From NCBI GenBank assembly GCA_949282265.1, contig CASDOZ010000013.1, positions 1-64,000 of the forward strand: a stretch of DNA of 64,000 nucleotides, read 5' to 3'. The notes beneath the pieces are model-generated. The model was not told the origin of the DNA. It made no database searches and worked only from the letters and a program-made list of their open reading frames with translations. Each line of letters opens with the position of its first letter. Positions within the stretch are counted from its first letter, which is position 1. Below are positions 41,581 to 50,202 of the stretch, piece by piece. The position numbers and the translations under genes are program-made. The DNA comes from an uncultured Bacteroidales bacterium (lineage in GTDB: Bacteria > Bacteroidota > Bacteroidia > Bacteroidales > Paludibacteraceae).

Positions 41581-43620
41581 ATGAAACAATTCAAACGTAC
41601 AACTGTGACATCGGCCCTGCCGTACGCTAATGGTCCTGTCCATATCGGGCATTTGGCCGGGGTTTATGTGCCTGCCGATATTTATGTGCGCTATTTGCGC
41701 CTGAAAGGCGAAGATGTCCTGTTCATAGGCGGCTCTGACGAGCATGGCGTACCAATTACCATAAAAGCCAAAAAAGAGGGCGTAACCCCTCAGGACATAG
41801 TGGACCGCTATCATAACATCATTAAAAAATCATTTGAGGAGTTCGGCATTTCATTCGACGTGTATTCCCGCACGACATCGCCGGTGCATCACCAGTTTGC
41901 TTCCGATTTTTTCCGCAAACTGTACGACAAAGGGGAATTTGTGGAAAAGACTTCCGAACAGTATTACGATGAAGAAGCCGGCCAGTTCCTGGCAGACCGT
42001 TACATTACCGGCGAGTGCCCGCATTGCCATGCGGAAGGAGCGTATGGCGACCAATGCGAGAAATGCGGGACTTCCTTGTCGCCGCTTGAACTGATTAATC
42101 CGAAATCGACGATTACCGGATCGAAACCTGTATTGCGCGAAACGAAACATTGGTATTTGCCGCTTGACAAGCATGAGAAATGGTTGAGCCAATGGATATT
42201 GGAGGAACATAAGGAATGGAAAACCAATGTTTACGGTCAATGCAAGAGCTGGCTCGACATGGGCTTGCAGCCGCGTGCCGTGAGCCGCGATCTGGATTGG
42301 GGCATTCCCGTGCCGGTGGAAGGCGCGGAAGGAAAAGTGCTTTACGTCTGGTTTGATGCGCCTATCGGTTACATATCGAATACCAAAGAACTGCTGCCCG
42401 ACAGTTGGGAAAAATGGTGGAAAGACCCGGAAACCCGCCTGGTGCATTTCATAGGCAAGGACAATATCGTATTTCACTGCATCGTGTTCCCTGCCATGCT
42501 CAAGGCCGAAGGCAGCTATATTTTGCCGGACAACGTCCCTGCCAATGAGTTTTTGAATTTGGAAGGAGATAAGATTTCCACTTCGCGCAACTGGGCGGTA
42601 TGGCTGCATGAATACTTGGAAGACTTCCCGGGCAAGCAGGATGTGTTGCGATATGTCCTGACAGCCAATGCGCCGGAAACCAAGGACAATGATTTTACGT
42701 GGAAAGATTTCCAAGCGCGCAACAACAATGAGCTGGTGGCTGTTTACGGCAATTTTGTAAACCGTGCTTTGGTGCTGACACAGAAATATTTCGATGGCAA
42801 GGTTCCTGCTTGTGGCGAACTTACTGATTACGACAAGGAAACTTTGCGTGAATTTACTGATGTCAAGGCTGATGTGGAACGTTATCTGGATGTGTTCCGT
42901 TTCCGTGATGCCCAGAAGGAAGCTATGACTCTTGCCCGTATCGGTAACAAATATCTGGCGGACACGGAGCCTTGGAAAATAGCCAAGACGGACATGGAAC
43001 GTGTTGCTACTATTTTGCATTTGTCCTTGCAAATCGTTGCCAATCTGGCTATTGCGTTTGAACCGTTCCTGCCTTTTTCGTCGGAAAAACTCCGGAAAAT
43101 GCTGAACATGCCGAGTTTTAGTTGGAATGATTTGGGTAAAATAAATTTATTGTCGTCTGGTCATCAATTGGGTACACCGACTTTATTGTTCGAGAAAATC
43201 GATGACAGTGCGGTTGAAGCGCAGGTGCAAAAATTGCTGGATACGAAAAAGGCCAATGAAATCAAGGCTTATAAACCGGCTGCAATCAAGGAGAATGTCA
43301 CATTTGACGATTTTTGCAAGATGGATATCCGGGTAGCGACGGTTTTGGAGTGCACCAAAGTGCCGAAAGCGGACAAGTTGCTGCAATTCAAGTTGGATGA
43401 CGGCATGGGTGGCCGTACGATTTTGTCGGGAATAGCCCAGAGCTATCCGAATCCAGAGGAATTGGTGGGTATGCAGGTGTTGTATGTGGCCAATTTCCCG
43501 ACACGCCGCTTGAAAGGTATAGACAGCGAGGGCATGATTCTGAGTGCGGAAGATGCGGATGGCCGTTTGGTGCTTGTGCAGCCGAGCCGGCCGGTAACCA
43601 ATGGCGTAAACGTTGGTTAA
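41581..43620 (+). CDS. metG: Methionyl-tRNA synthetase
   Basis: 679 residues. HIGH-equivalent [13 protein letters not shown] (near residue 17), zinc-binding CPHC and CEKC pair (near residues 146 and 160), KMSKS-equivalent [12 protein letters not shown] (near residue 330), and a C-terminal EMAP-II/OB-fold tRNA-binding domain ([26 protein letters not shown], from about residue 575). The long form with the tRNA-binding tail matches Bacteroidota MetRS. It has its own promoter box and is followed by a tiny membrane-protein gene. Confidence 0.97.
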   Translation: MKQFKRTTVTSALPYANGPVHIGHLAGVYVPADIYVRYLRLKGEDVLFIGGSDEHGVPITIKAKKEGVTPQDIVDRYHNIIKKSFEEFGISFDVYSRTTSPVHHQFASDFFRKLYDKGEFVEKTSEQYYDEEAGQFLADRYITGECPHCHAEGAYGDQCEKCGTSLSPLELINPKSTITGSKPVLRETKHWYLPLDKHEKWLSQWILEEHKEWKTNVYGQCKSWLDMGLQPRAVSRDLDWGIPVPVEGAEGKVLYVWFDAPIGYISNTKELLPDSWEKWWKDPETRLVHFIGKDNIVFHCIVFPAMLKAEGSYILPDNVPANEFLNLEGDKISTSRNWAVWLHEYLEDFPGKQDVLRYVLTANAPETKDNDFTWKDFQARNNNELVAVYGNFVNRALVLTQKYFDGKVPACGELTDYDKETLREFTDVKADVERYLDVFRFRDAQKEAMTLARIGNKYLADTEPWKIAKTDMERVATILHLSLQIVANLAIAFEPFLPFSSEKLRKMLNMPSFSWNDLGKINLLSSGHQLGTPTLLFEKIDDSAVEAQVQKLLDTKKANEIKAYKPAAIKENVTFDDFCKMDIRVATVLECTKVPKADKLLQFKLDDGMGGRTILSGIAQSYPNPEELVGMQVLYVANFPTRRLKGIDSEGMILSAEDADGRLVLVQPSRPVTNGVNVG

Positions 43621-43704
43621 TAAAAGTTTTTTATGCCGATTTATTTTAGTAAATGCGAAAAAAACATTTTATTTGCAAGCAGAAAACAATAAAAATACAT
43701 AACA

Positions 43705-43875
43705 ATGAAAACCTTATTGAAATACGTAGGAATAATTCTGGTCTTTGTCGGTGTTGGCATTCTTACCGCTTATTATTTTGGCCAAACTCAGCCCAATAGT
43801 ATGTTGCTTTCGGCATTAGTAGTTATGGTGGTGGGCTTGTTAGCACATATTTTCCTAAATAAATATATAGAGTAA
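43705..43875 (+). CDS. Small membrane protein (56 residues)
   Basis: A 56-codon frame starting MKTLLKYVGIILVFVGVG with two predicted transmembrane helices (residues 7-24 and 32-51) separated by a short polar loop (FGQTQPNS), ending LNKYIE. Start codon is preceded by AATACATAAC, with no Shine-Dalgarno. Coding support is the clean two-helix pattern and positive-inside ends; short hydrophobic proteins of this kind are widespread in Bacteroidota but I cannot name the family or function. It lies between metG and the convergent ABC-F gene. Confidence 0.7.
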   Translation: MKTLLKYVGIILVFVGVGILTAYYFGQTQPNSMLLSALVVMVVGLLAHIFLNKYIE

Positions 43876-43979
43876 AAGAGCAAAACAACTTTCTGGGGAA
43901 GGATTGATATATAACTCGCATGAAGAAGGCAGGAATGGTTGTTGTTTCGTGCTTTTTTTGTGCGTCTGGTTATTTGGTT

Positions 43980-44009
43980 AATATCCGGAGTGTTAAACAT
44001 CCGGATATT
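43980..44009. terminator. Hairpin between the small membrane protein and ABC-F genes
   Basis: AATATCCGGA / TCCGGATATT, 10-bp perfect stem with a 10-nt loop, followed on the plus strand by TTCG and weak T content. It may end either convergent transcript. Confidence 0.6.
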
Positions 44010-44027
44010 TTCGTATTGGTACAAAAA

Positions 44028-45920
44028 TTAAGCGAGTTCGCTTAATTCGAGCCAACGCATACTTTTGATGTCTAATTCTTCGGATAAAGCGCTGAAGCGT
44101 TCGGATGCTTTGATAATTTCTTCTGTGCCGAGCCTGCCGGATGACATGTCTTGTTCCAGTTGCTGCTTTTCAGCTTCCAAGGCTGGAATTTCCTTGTCCA
44201 AGGAAGCAAGTTCCTGTTTTTCCTTGAACGTGAGTTTGCGCGGTTTCCCGCTGCTTCCAGTTTCTTTTATGTTTTTGGTTGGTTTGTTTTCGGGTAAATT
44301 GTTTTTGTTAGAAATCGTACTGTTCGTTTGCTGTGTGTTTTCGTTGGTTTGGCTTTCCCGGTACTGCGTATAATTTCCGGGGAAATCCTTTACAATGCCG
44401 TTCCCTTTGAAAACCAGCAGATGGTCAATAACTTTGTCCATGAAATAGCGGTCGTGGCTCACTACAATGACACAGCCTTTGAATGCTTGCAGATATTCTT
44501 CCAGCACATTTAGCGTAACGATGTCCAAGTCGTTGGTCGGTTCGTCCAGAATCAGGAAATTCGGGTTCTGTATCAGTACGGTGCACAAATGCAGGCGTTG
44601 TTTCTCCCCGCCGCTGAGCTTATACACGTAGTTGTGTTGTTGTTCGGGAGCGAACAGAAAGTGTTGCAGGAACTGGGACGCGTTCAGCTTGCGTCCGCCG
44701 CCCAAGTCAATTTCCTCGGCAATGTCGCGTATGACGTCAATCACTTTCATTTGTTCGTCAAAATGCAAACCTTCCTGCCGATAGTAACCGAAACGTACAG
44801 TCTCGCCAATGTCGAAACTGCCGCTGTCGGGCTTGACTTCGCCCATGAGCATTTTTAAGAAAGTGGATTTGCCGGTGCCGTTCTTGCCGATGATACCCAT
44901 TTTTTCATAACGGGCGAAATTGTAGTAGAAATTATCCAAGATTTTCAGGTCGCCGTATGCTTTACAGATGTATTTCGCTTCGAAAATTTTGCTACCCAAA
45001 TATGATGCCTTGACTTCCAGGCGCACTGAATCGTTTTGTAAACGCTGTTTAGCGCGTTCTTCAATGCCGTAGAAAGCGTCGATGCGTGCTTGTGCCTTAT
45101 GGCCGCGTGCTTGCGGCATGCGGCGCATCCATTCCAGTTCGCGGCGGTACAGGTTGGCATATTTCTCGGTTTCGGCGTTCCAATTATCCAAGCGTTCGGC
45201 GCGTTTTTCCAGATAATAGCTGTAATTGCCTTTGTATGCAAAAAGTTGCCGATGGTCTATTTCAAGAATGTCCGTGCACACACGGTCCAGAAAATAGCGG
45301 TCATGCGTGACCATAAGCAGTGCCATTGTGGAACGGTTCAGGAAGTCTTCGAGCCATTCAACCATTTCTAAATCCAAATGGTTGGTCGGTTCGTCAAGGA
45401 TAAGCAATTCCGATTCGGAAATGAGTACGTTGGCCAATGCAACCCGTTTTTGCTGTCCACCGGACAGCTCGCCCATTTTTTGCTCGAAATTTACAATATG
45501 CAATTTGCTTAATATCTGTTTGATCCGGTTTTCATAGTCCCATGCCTTGTGTACATCCATTTCTGCCATGACTTCGGCCAGTTGCTCTTGGTTCCCGCTT
45601 TGCAGGCAATGTTCATATCTGGCAATGGTCTGGATGGCTTGGTTGTCGCATTGTAGGCAAGCATCGATAACTGGGAGTTGCGGGTCGAATTCGGGCTTTT
45701 GTTTCAGATAGCCGACACGCAAATCGCGTTTGAATGAGATGCTGCCGCCGTTGTGGTCCTCTATTCCGGCAATGATGTTGAGCAGCGTGGTTTTCCCCAT
45801 GCCGTTACGGGCAATCAACGCCACACGCTGGTTGTCAGCAATGCCGAACGAGATGTTCTCGAACAGGATCTTGTCCCCGAAATGCTTCGATAAATTTTCT
45901 ATTTGCAGATAGCTGGTCAT
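44028..45920 (-). CDS. ABC-F family ATPase (Uup-like)
   Basis: 630 residues from ATG 45920 (MTSYLQIENLSKHFGDKIL). Two ABC ATPase domains without membrane spans: Walker A ARNGMGKTTLL and GKNGTGKSTFL, signature LSGGQQKRVALA and LSGGEKQRLHLC, Walker B LLILDEPTNHLD and FLILDEPTNDLD; both active sites look complete. The linker between them has the typical helical P-site tRNA-interaction motif region. A Lys/Glu-rich C-terminal coiled coil (GKPRKLTFKEKQELASLDKEIPALEAEKQQ, from about residue 550) is characteristic of the Uup branch. ABC-F proteins act on the ribosome. The start at 45920 is chosen over the in-frame 46010. Confidence 0.94.
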   Translation of the reverse strand: MTSYLQIENLSKHFGDKILFENISFGIADNQRVALIARNGMGKTTLLNIIAGIEDHNGGSISFKRDLRVGYLKQKPEFDPQLPVIDACLQCDNQAIQTIARYEHCLQSGNQEQLAEVMAEMDVHKAWDYENRIKQILSKLHIVNFEQKMGELSGGQQKRVALANVLISESELLILDEPTNHLDLEMVEWLEDFLNRSTMALLMVTHDRYFLDRVCTDILEIDHRQLFAYKGNYSYYLEKRAERLDNWNAETEKYANLYRRELEWMRRMPQARGHKAQARIDAFYGIEERAKQRLQNDSVRLEVKASYLGSKIFEAKYICKAYGDLKILDNFYYNFARYEKMGIIGKNGTGKSTFLKMLMGEVKPDSGSFDIGETVRFGYYRQEGLHFDEQMKVIDVIRDIAEEIDLGGGRKLNASQFLQHFLFAPEQQHNYVYKLSGGEKQRLHLCTVLIQNPNFLILDEPTNDLDIVTLNVLEEYLQAFKGCVIVVSHDRYFMDKVIDHLLVFKGNGIVKDFPGNYTQYRESQTNENTQQTNSTISNKNNLPENKPTKNIKETGSSGKPRKLTFKEKQELASLDKEIPALEAEKQQLEQDMSSGRLGTEEIIKASERFSALSEELDIKSMRWLELSELA

Positions 45921-45937
45921 AGCTTGTTTTTTCAGTG

Positions 45938-45945
45938 CAAAAATA
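45938..45945 (-). promoter_or_regulatory. -7 box for the ABC-F gene
   Basis: TATTTTTG on the minus strand, 17 nt upstream of its ATG. Confidence 0.5.
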
Positions 45946-45959
45946 CGCAAATTAAATTG

Positions 45960-45967
45960 TACTTTTG
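45960..45967 (+). promoter_or_regulatory. dusB -7 box
   Basis: TACTTTTG on the plus strand, 26 nt before the dusB ATG; divergent with the ABC-F promoter 15 nt away. Confidence 0.5.
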
Positions 45968-45993
45968 TGGGCGGAAAATAAAAATCAGAATTT

Positions 45994-47004
45994 ATGCAGA
46001 TAGCCGACATTTTGTTTCCTGACTATCCTTTGTTTTTAGCTCCGATGGAAGATGTTACCGACCCCGCGTTCCGCCTGATGTGCAAGCGTTTCGGGGCGGA
46101 TATGGTTTATACGGAGTTTATCTCGGCTGATGCGCTGGTGCGCAATGTGAAACGCACGGAACAGAAACTGACTATTTATGAGGAGGAAAGGCCGGTTGTC
46201 ATGCAGATTTACGGCCGTGAGCCGGATGCCGTGGCTGAGGCAGCGCGTATTGCCGAGCAGGCCAATCCGGACATTATTGACCTGAATTTTGGTTGCCCTG
46301 TCAAGAAAGTGGCGGGCAAGGGAGCCGGTGCGGGCTTGTTGCGCGATATTCCAAAAATGCTGGAAATCACGCGGGCGGTTGTGCGTGCCGTGAAAAAACC
46401 GGTTACGGTCAAAACCCGTCTGGGTTGGGATGATGACAACAAGATTATCGTTACTTTGGCCGAACAGTTGCAGGATTGCGGCATTCGGGCGTTGGCCATT
46501 CACGGTCGGACTCGTTGCCAGATGTACAAAGGCGAGGCGGACTGGGCGTTGATTGGTGAAGTGAAAAACAACCCGCGGATGCATATCCCGATTATTGGGA
46601 ACGGCGATGTAACCACGCCGGAGCGTGCTCGTGAGTGTTTCGACCGCTATGGCGTGGATGCTGTCATGATCGGGCGTGCAGCCATCGGACAACCTTGGAT
46701 TTTCCAGGGAATGAAGCATTTCCTAACCACCGGCGAGCGTATGCCGGTATATAGGTTCGCGTGGCAAATCGATTTGCTCAAGGAGCATGTGTTACGAAGC
46801 ATAGAATGGTTAGGCGATGAACGCAAAGGTATTGTGCATAGCAGGCGTCATTTGGCGGCTACTCCTGTGTTCAAGGGAATACCACATTTCCGGGAAACAC
46901 GGATAGCCATGTTACGTGCGGAAAAATTGGACGAGCTGTTTGCCATAATTGACGATGTCAAGGTGCGTTACAGTCCGCTTATGCAGGAAGGAGTTTTGCC
47001 ATGA
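45994..47004 (+). CDS. dusB: tRNA-dihydrouridine synthase
   Basis: 336 residues. FMN-binding TIM barrel of the Dus/NifR3 family: FLAPMEDVTDPAFRLMCKRFGADMVYTEF near the N-terminus, DLNFGCPVKKVAGKGAGAGLLRD (catalytic Cys) near residue 93, VKTRLGWDD, HGRTRCQMYKGEADW, IGNGDVTTPERA and DAVMIGRAAIGQPWIF. It reduces uridine to dihydrouridine in tRNA. The ATGA overlap with the following HAD gene indicates co-translation. Confidence 0.95.
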   Translation: MQIADILFPDYPLFLAPMEDVTDPAFRLMCKRFGADMVYTEFISADALVRNVKRTEQKLTIYEEERPVVMQIYGREPDAVAEAARIAEQANPDIIDLNFGCPVKKVAGKGAGAGLLRDIPKMLEITRAVVRAVKKPVTVKTRLGWDDDNKIIVTLAEQLQDCGIRALAIHGRTRCQMYKGEADWALIGEVKNNPRMHIPIIGNGDVTTPERARECFDRYGVDAVMIGRAAIGQPWIFQGMKHFLTTGERMPVYRFAWQIDLLKEHVLRSIEWLGDERKGIVHSRRHLAATPVFKGIPHFRETRIAMLRAEKLDELFAIIDDVKVRYSPLMQEGVLP

Positions 47005-47645
47005 AAGGAGTAATTTTTGATTTTAACGGCACTTTGTTTTGGGATACGCATTTTCATAGCCAGGCGTTCGATATTTTTCTGGAACGATACCATGTCCATT
47101 TCAGCGAGGAAGACAAGCGGCAAAAAATATACGGTAAGTCGAATATCGACATCATGCACGCCATTTTCGGTTGTGTCCTGTCGCGCGAGGAGTCGCACCG
47201 TTATGCTGTGGAGAAGGAACTGATTTATCAGGACCTGTGCCGCGACTGTGTGGAATTTGCTCCGGGTGCGGAAGCGTTTTTTGAATTTTTGCGCAAGCGG
47301 GATATTCCGTTTACCATTGGTTCTTCGGTCGGTGTGGAGAACATGAATTTTTACTATGAACATCTGGACATGGCAAAATGGTTTCCGCGTGAGCGGATTG
47401 TCTATAACGATGGCACATACCGCGGAAAACCGGCGCCCGATATTTTTCTGGCCGCGGCCGGAAAAATAGGTTTGCCCATGTACGACATTGCTGTTTTTGA
47501 GGATTCGCCGGCGGGCATCAAGGCAGCCGAGAATGCCGGTGCGGGCAAGATATACATTGTCGATTCCAACGGCGATGATTACAGCCGCTTTCCGTATCGT
47601 ATTATCCGGAATTTTATGGATGTGGCGGCCGATTTCTCGGATTAG
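47001..47645 (+). CDS. HAD-superfamily hydrolase, beta-phosphoglucomutase-like
   Basis: 214 residues. Motif I is MKGVIFDFNGTLFWDTHF: the nucleophile Asp is present, but the second Asp of the usual DxD(G/S)T, the general acid/base, is Asn (DFNGT). This pattern is seen in a subset of HAD-like phosphatases and may mean an altered reaction. Motif II is TIGSSVGVENM, Lys motif YRGKPAPDIFLAAA, and motif IV AVFEDSPAGIKAAENAG. The C0-type cap (helical, residues 15-80) fits the beta-PGM-like group. Substrate unknown. It follows dusB with a 4-nt overlap; a bidirectional terminator follows at 47664-47699. Confidence 0.85.
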   Translation: MKGVIFDFNGTLFWDTHFHSQAFDIFLERYHVHFSEEDKRQKIYGKSNIDIMHAIFGCVLSREESHRYAVEKELIYQDLCRDCVEFAPGAEAFFEFLRKRDIPFTIGSSVGVENMNFYYEHLDMAKWFPRERIVYNDGTYRGKPAPDIFLAAAGKIGLPMYDIAVFEDSPAGIKAAENAGAGKIYIVDSNGDDYSRFPYRIIRNFMDVAADFSD

Positions 47646-47663
47646 CATTGTCGGGAAAATATG

Positions 47664-47699
47664 AAAAAGACGGCAAGAACCTAATCATGCCGTCTTTTT
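47664..47699. terminator. Bidirectional terminator between HAD and M23 genes
   Basis: AAAAAGACGGCA (47664-47675) / TGCCGTCTTTTT (47688-47699), with a 12-nt loop; A and T tracts are part of the stem, so it works for both convergent genes. Confidence 0.9.
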
Positions 47700-47712
47700 C
47701 ATGTGTCCGGTT

Positions 47713-48645
47713 TCAGCGGATGCGCAGGCGTTGCCCGACGCGCAGGATGGATGTTTCCTTGATGCCGCTCAGCCGGCAAATGCTTCTGACACTGGTGCCG
47801 TAACGGCGTGCAATCGTGCTCAGGTTGTCGCCGCTGCGTACGGTGTAATACTTCGCTGCCGCCAGTGCTTTTTGTTCCTCGTAGTATTTGAATGTCGTGT
47901 TTTTGGCTATCAGGTATTGGTCGTCCCTGATGTTGCCGGTCGAGAAATCGATAATCATTTCCGGGTTGATGGCATTGCCCAGATAGCGTGTCTCGAAATG
48001 CAGGTGCGAGCCGGTGGAGCGGCCGGTGTTGCCTCCCAGGCCGATCGGTTCGCCGCAATAGATACGCATGTTTTCGTCCACCAGGACTTTGGACATGTGC
48101 GCATAGACGGTTTCCAGACCGTTGTCGTGCCGTACAACCACATAGTGTCCGTATCCGCGTGCTTCGTAGTCAATGATGCGTACCTGTCCGGTAAAGGCGG
48201 CACGGATAGTATCGCCGATTTGCACTTTCACATCCGTGCCATAATGGAAACGGTAGCGGCGCGGGCCGAATTTGGATGTGATATAACCTTGCGCCGGCAT
48301 GCAGAATTCCCGGCAATTGATATAGATGGAGTCGGGGATGCTGTCTATCGGCGTGTTGTATGCGTTTATGCGTTCGCGGGTCCAGATGTTTTTGTACAAA
48401 TCATCGGCCGGGTGGTCTTCCATCAAGTCGTCTGTTTCGTCGTGGAACAGTTTTTTGTAGATGTTGGTCCGGTCGTTGAGCACTACAACCAGGTCGCCGG
48501 GGATATGTAGCGAGTCGCACGAAACAAACAGCGTGTCGTGCCGTATCTCGAACGAATATCCATCCATGTCAATGGGTTCAGCTTTCAGCAGGGCGGCAGT
48601 CAGGAAACACGCAAACAATGTGCATGTCCATCTGGTCTGTTTCAT
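47713..48645 (-). CDS. M23-family peptidoglycan endopeptidase with LysM domain
   Basis: 310 residues from ATG 48645, directly after the ndk stop at 48647-48649. A signal peptide (MKQTRWTCTLFACFLTAALLKA) is followed by the peptidase domain with zinc ligands HYGTDV (H...D) and HLHFE (about residues 140-235: RYRFHYGTDVKVQIGDTI, VVVRHDNGLETVYAHMSKV, and GGNTGRSTGSHLHFETRY), and a C-terminal LysM domain (YTVRSGDNLSTIARRYGTSVRSICRLSGI...RVGQRLRIR). It should cleave peptide cross-links of peptidoglycan in the periplasm. It lies in a run with ndk. Confidence 0.93.
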   Translation of the reverse strand: MKQTRWTCTLFACFLTAALLKAEPIDMDGYSFEIRHDTLFVSCDSLHIPGDLVVVLNDRTNIYKKLFHDETDDLMEDHPADDLYKNIWTRERINAYNTPIDSIPDSIYINCREFCMPAQGYITSKFGPRRYRFHYGTDVKVQIGDTIRAAFTGQVRIIDYEARGYGHYVVVRHDNGLETVYAHMSKVLVDENMRIYCGEPIGLGGNTGRSTGSHLHFETRYLGNAINPEMIIDFSTGNIRDDQYLIAKNTTFKYYEEQKALAAAKYYTVRSGDNLSTIARRYGTSVRSICRLSGIKETSILRVGQRLRIR

Positions 48646-48646
48646 C

Positions 48647-49108
48647 TTACACTTCATCGTTTGCGTACAGGAATGGCTTGGCGTTTTGTGTGTATTCGAA
48701 GATTTCTTCCGGTGCGAAGAAACGTGCCAGTTCAACGGCGGCATTTTCGACGGAATCGGATGTGTGTACGATATTTTCCTGCATGCTCAGGGCGAAGTCG
48801 CCGCGTATGGTGCCTTGTTCGGCATTGCAGGCGTTGGTTGTGCCGGCCATTTTGCGTACAACCTGTACGGCTTCCTTGCCTTCCAGACAGCAAACGATTA
48901 CCGGCGTTATCATCATGGAGTTTTTGATGCGCTGGAAGAACGGGCGGTCTTTCAGATGGGCGTAGTGTTCGTCGAGCAGGGCATCGGTCAGCTGCATCAT
49001 TTTGAGTCCCGCTATGCGCAGGCCCTTGCGTTCAAAGCGTTGTAGTACGGTTCCCACCAGTTCGCGCTGAATGGCGGACGGTTTTAAAATCAAGAGTGTT
49101 TTTTCCAT
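48647..49108 (-). CDS. ndk: Nucleoside diphosphate kinase
   Basis: 153 residues. It has the phosphohistidine site NIVHTSDSVENAAVEL near residue 117 (consensus N-x-V/I-H-x-S-D-S), the start EKTLLILKPSAIQRELVGTVLQRFERKG and DRPFFQRIKNSMMITPVIVCCLEG. It transfers the gamma-phosphate among nucleotides. A -7 box lies at 49150-49157. The M23 gene follows in the same direction. Confidence 0.95.
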   Translation of the reverse strand: MEKTLLILKPSAIQRELVGTVLQRFERKGLRIAGLKMMQLTDALLDEHYAHLKDRPFFQRIKNSMMITPVIVCCLEGKEAVQVVRKMAGTTNACNAEQGTIRGDFALSMQENIVHTSDSVENAAVELARFFAPEEIFEYTQNAKPFLYANDEV

Positions 49109-49149
49109 AATGGTTGTTTTTATTGGTTATGTCTGAATGAATGTTGTGG

Positions 49150-49157
49150 CAAAAATA
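49150..49157 (-). promoter_or_regulatory. ndk -7 box
   Basis: TATTTTTG on the minus strand, 41 nt upstream of the ATG. Confidence 0.45.
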
Positions 49158-49198
49158 GCAAAAAATATTGGGTCGGGAAAACATGGGTGTCAGTCCTG

Positions 49199-50014
49199 TC
49201 AGAACAGGGGTGTGTCCGGATTCAGTAACGGCTCCAGTTCGCTGGCCGGAATCAGGATGTCTATTTCGCCCATGTAGTAGGGTGCAATTTCGTAAGGATT
49301 GAAAACGTATGTGATGCCTTCGTCCGAGATGTAGAAATTGTTGTTTGGCTTGATGGATTCCACATAATAGGATGCCGCTTCCAGGTCATCGGCCGATTCC
49401 ATGTTTTCATTTTGCCGTATCAGGTTTTGTATCAGCAGCGGTGTCAGCTTTTCCACATAATTTTCTGTAAACAGGTCTTCTTCGTTCAAGAACCGGCCGT
49501 TTTTTTTGTTGAAGTTGCAGAACATGCGTGTGGTAATTCCGTGTGCTCCGCCCATGAACACGAAGCGTTCTATGGCGTATGAGAATACATGGTCGCTGTC
49601 GAACATGACATAGCCTTTCAGTATGTGTTCGTTGTGGAGCAGGCTGTACATGGTTTCACCGGCATTTTCTTCCAGTTCGGGCAGAATGGGTTCGTTATTG
49701 AGCCGGTATTCCGTTCCCAGGTCGTCCTTGTAGTGCGACATGGCTTCCCCGATGTCCAAGTCCGTATAGTTTTCATCGAACAGGGAGGCGAGCAGTTGTT
49801 TCCGGATGGATTTTAAGACATTTTCATCCGGATAGGAGGCCGGATAGTCTATGTCGAAACTGACAGTCAGGCAATAAGGTTGTCCCTGCACGAGCAGGAT
49901 TGTGTCGTTGAGCGTGTGGTTTTCCGTTTCAATCGGTTGTGACTGAGGGTTACATGCCGCCAACAGGATGCAGATAGCTGCCATGAAGCCGGCAGCCGGT
50001 CGGATTGTAGTCAT
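49199..50014 (-). CDS. DUF3298/DUF4163 (RsiV-like) lipoprotein
   Basis: 271 residues from ATG 50014. The signal peptide MTTIRPAAGFMAAICILLAAC ends in a lipobox (LLAAC). It then has the DUF4163/DUF3298 pattern: HVFSYAIERFVFMGGAHGITTRMFCNFNKKNGRFLNEEDLF, and a terminal ITYVFNPYEIAPYYMGEIDILIPASELEPLL, which is very typical (YxIAPYxxGxxxxxIP). Such domains also form the sensing part of the anti-sigma factor RsiV, which binds lysozyme; the exact function of free-standing lipoproteins is unknown. A -7 box is at 50039-50046. Confidence 0.88.
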   Translation of the reverse strand: MTTIRPAAGFMAAICILLAACNPQSQPIETENHTLNDTILLVQGQPYCLTVSFDIDYPASYPDENVLKSIRKQLLASLFDENYTDLDIGEAMSHYKDDLGTEYRLNNEPILPELEENAGETMYSLLHNEHILKGYVMFDSDHVFSYAIERFVFMGGAHGITTRMFCNFNKKNGRFLNEEDLFTENYVEKLTPLLIQNLIRQNENMESADDLEAASYYVESIKPNNNFYISDEGITYVFNPYEIAPYYMGEIDILIPASELEPLLNPDTPLF

Positions 50015-50038
50015 AATATTTTCTGTTTGGATTCCGGG

Positions 50039-50046
50039 CAAAAATA
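50039..50046 (-). promoter_or_regulatory. -7 box for the DUF3298 lipoprotein gene
   Basis: TATTTTTG on the minus strand, 24 nt upstream of the ATG. Confidence 0.45.
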
Positions 50047-50136
50047 CGTATTAAAACCACATGAACCAAATGTTTTGTGTGAATTTGTTTTTTGTGTCCG
50101 CCGCTTCTGCATGTAGGTTCAGGTTGGTTGAAACAG

Positions 50137-50178
50137 CGGGGACAAACGGTTGTTCTGTAGGAAAACCATTTGTCCCCG
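50137..50178 (-). terminator. Hairpin downstream of sulfatase 1
   Basis: CGGGGACAAA (50137-50146) / TTTGTCCCCG (50169-50178), with an inner GGTT/AACC pair; 24 nt after the sulfatase stop on the minus strand. The T-run is short. Confidence 0.65.
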
Positions 50179-50202
50179 TGTGCGGTTATGCGGTGTGGAA
50201 GC

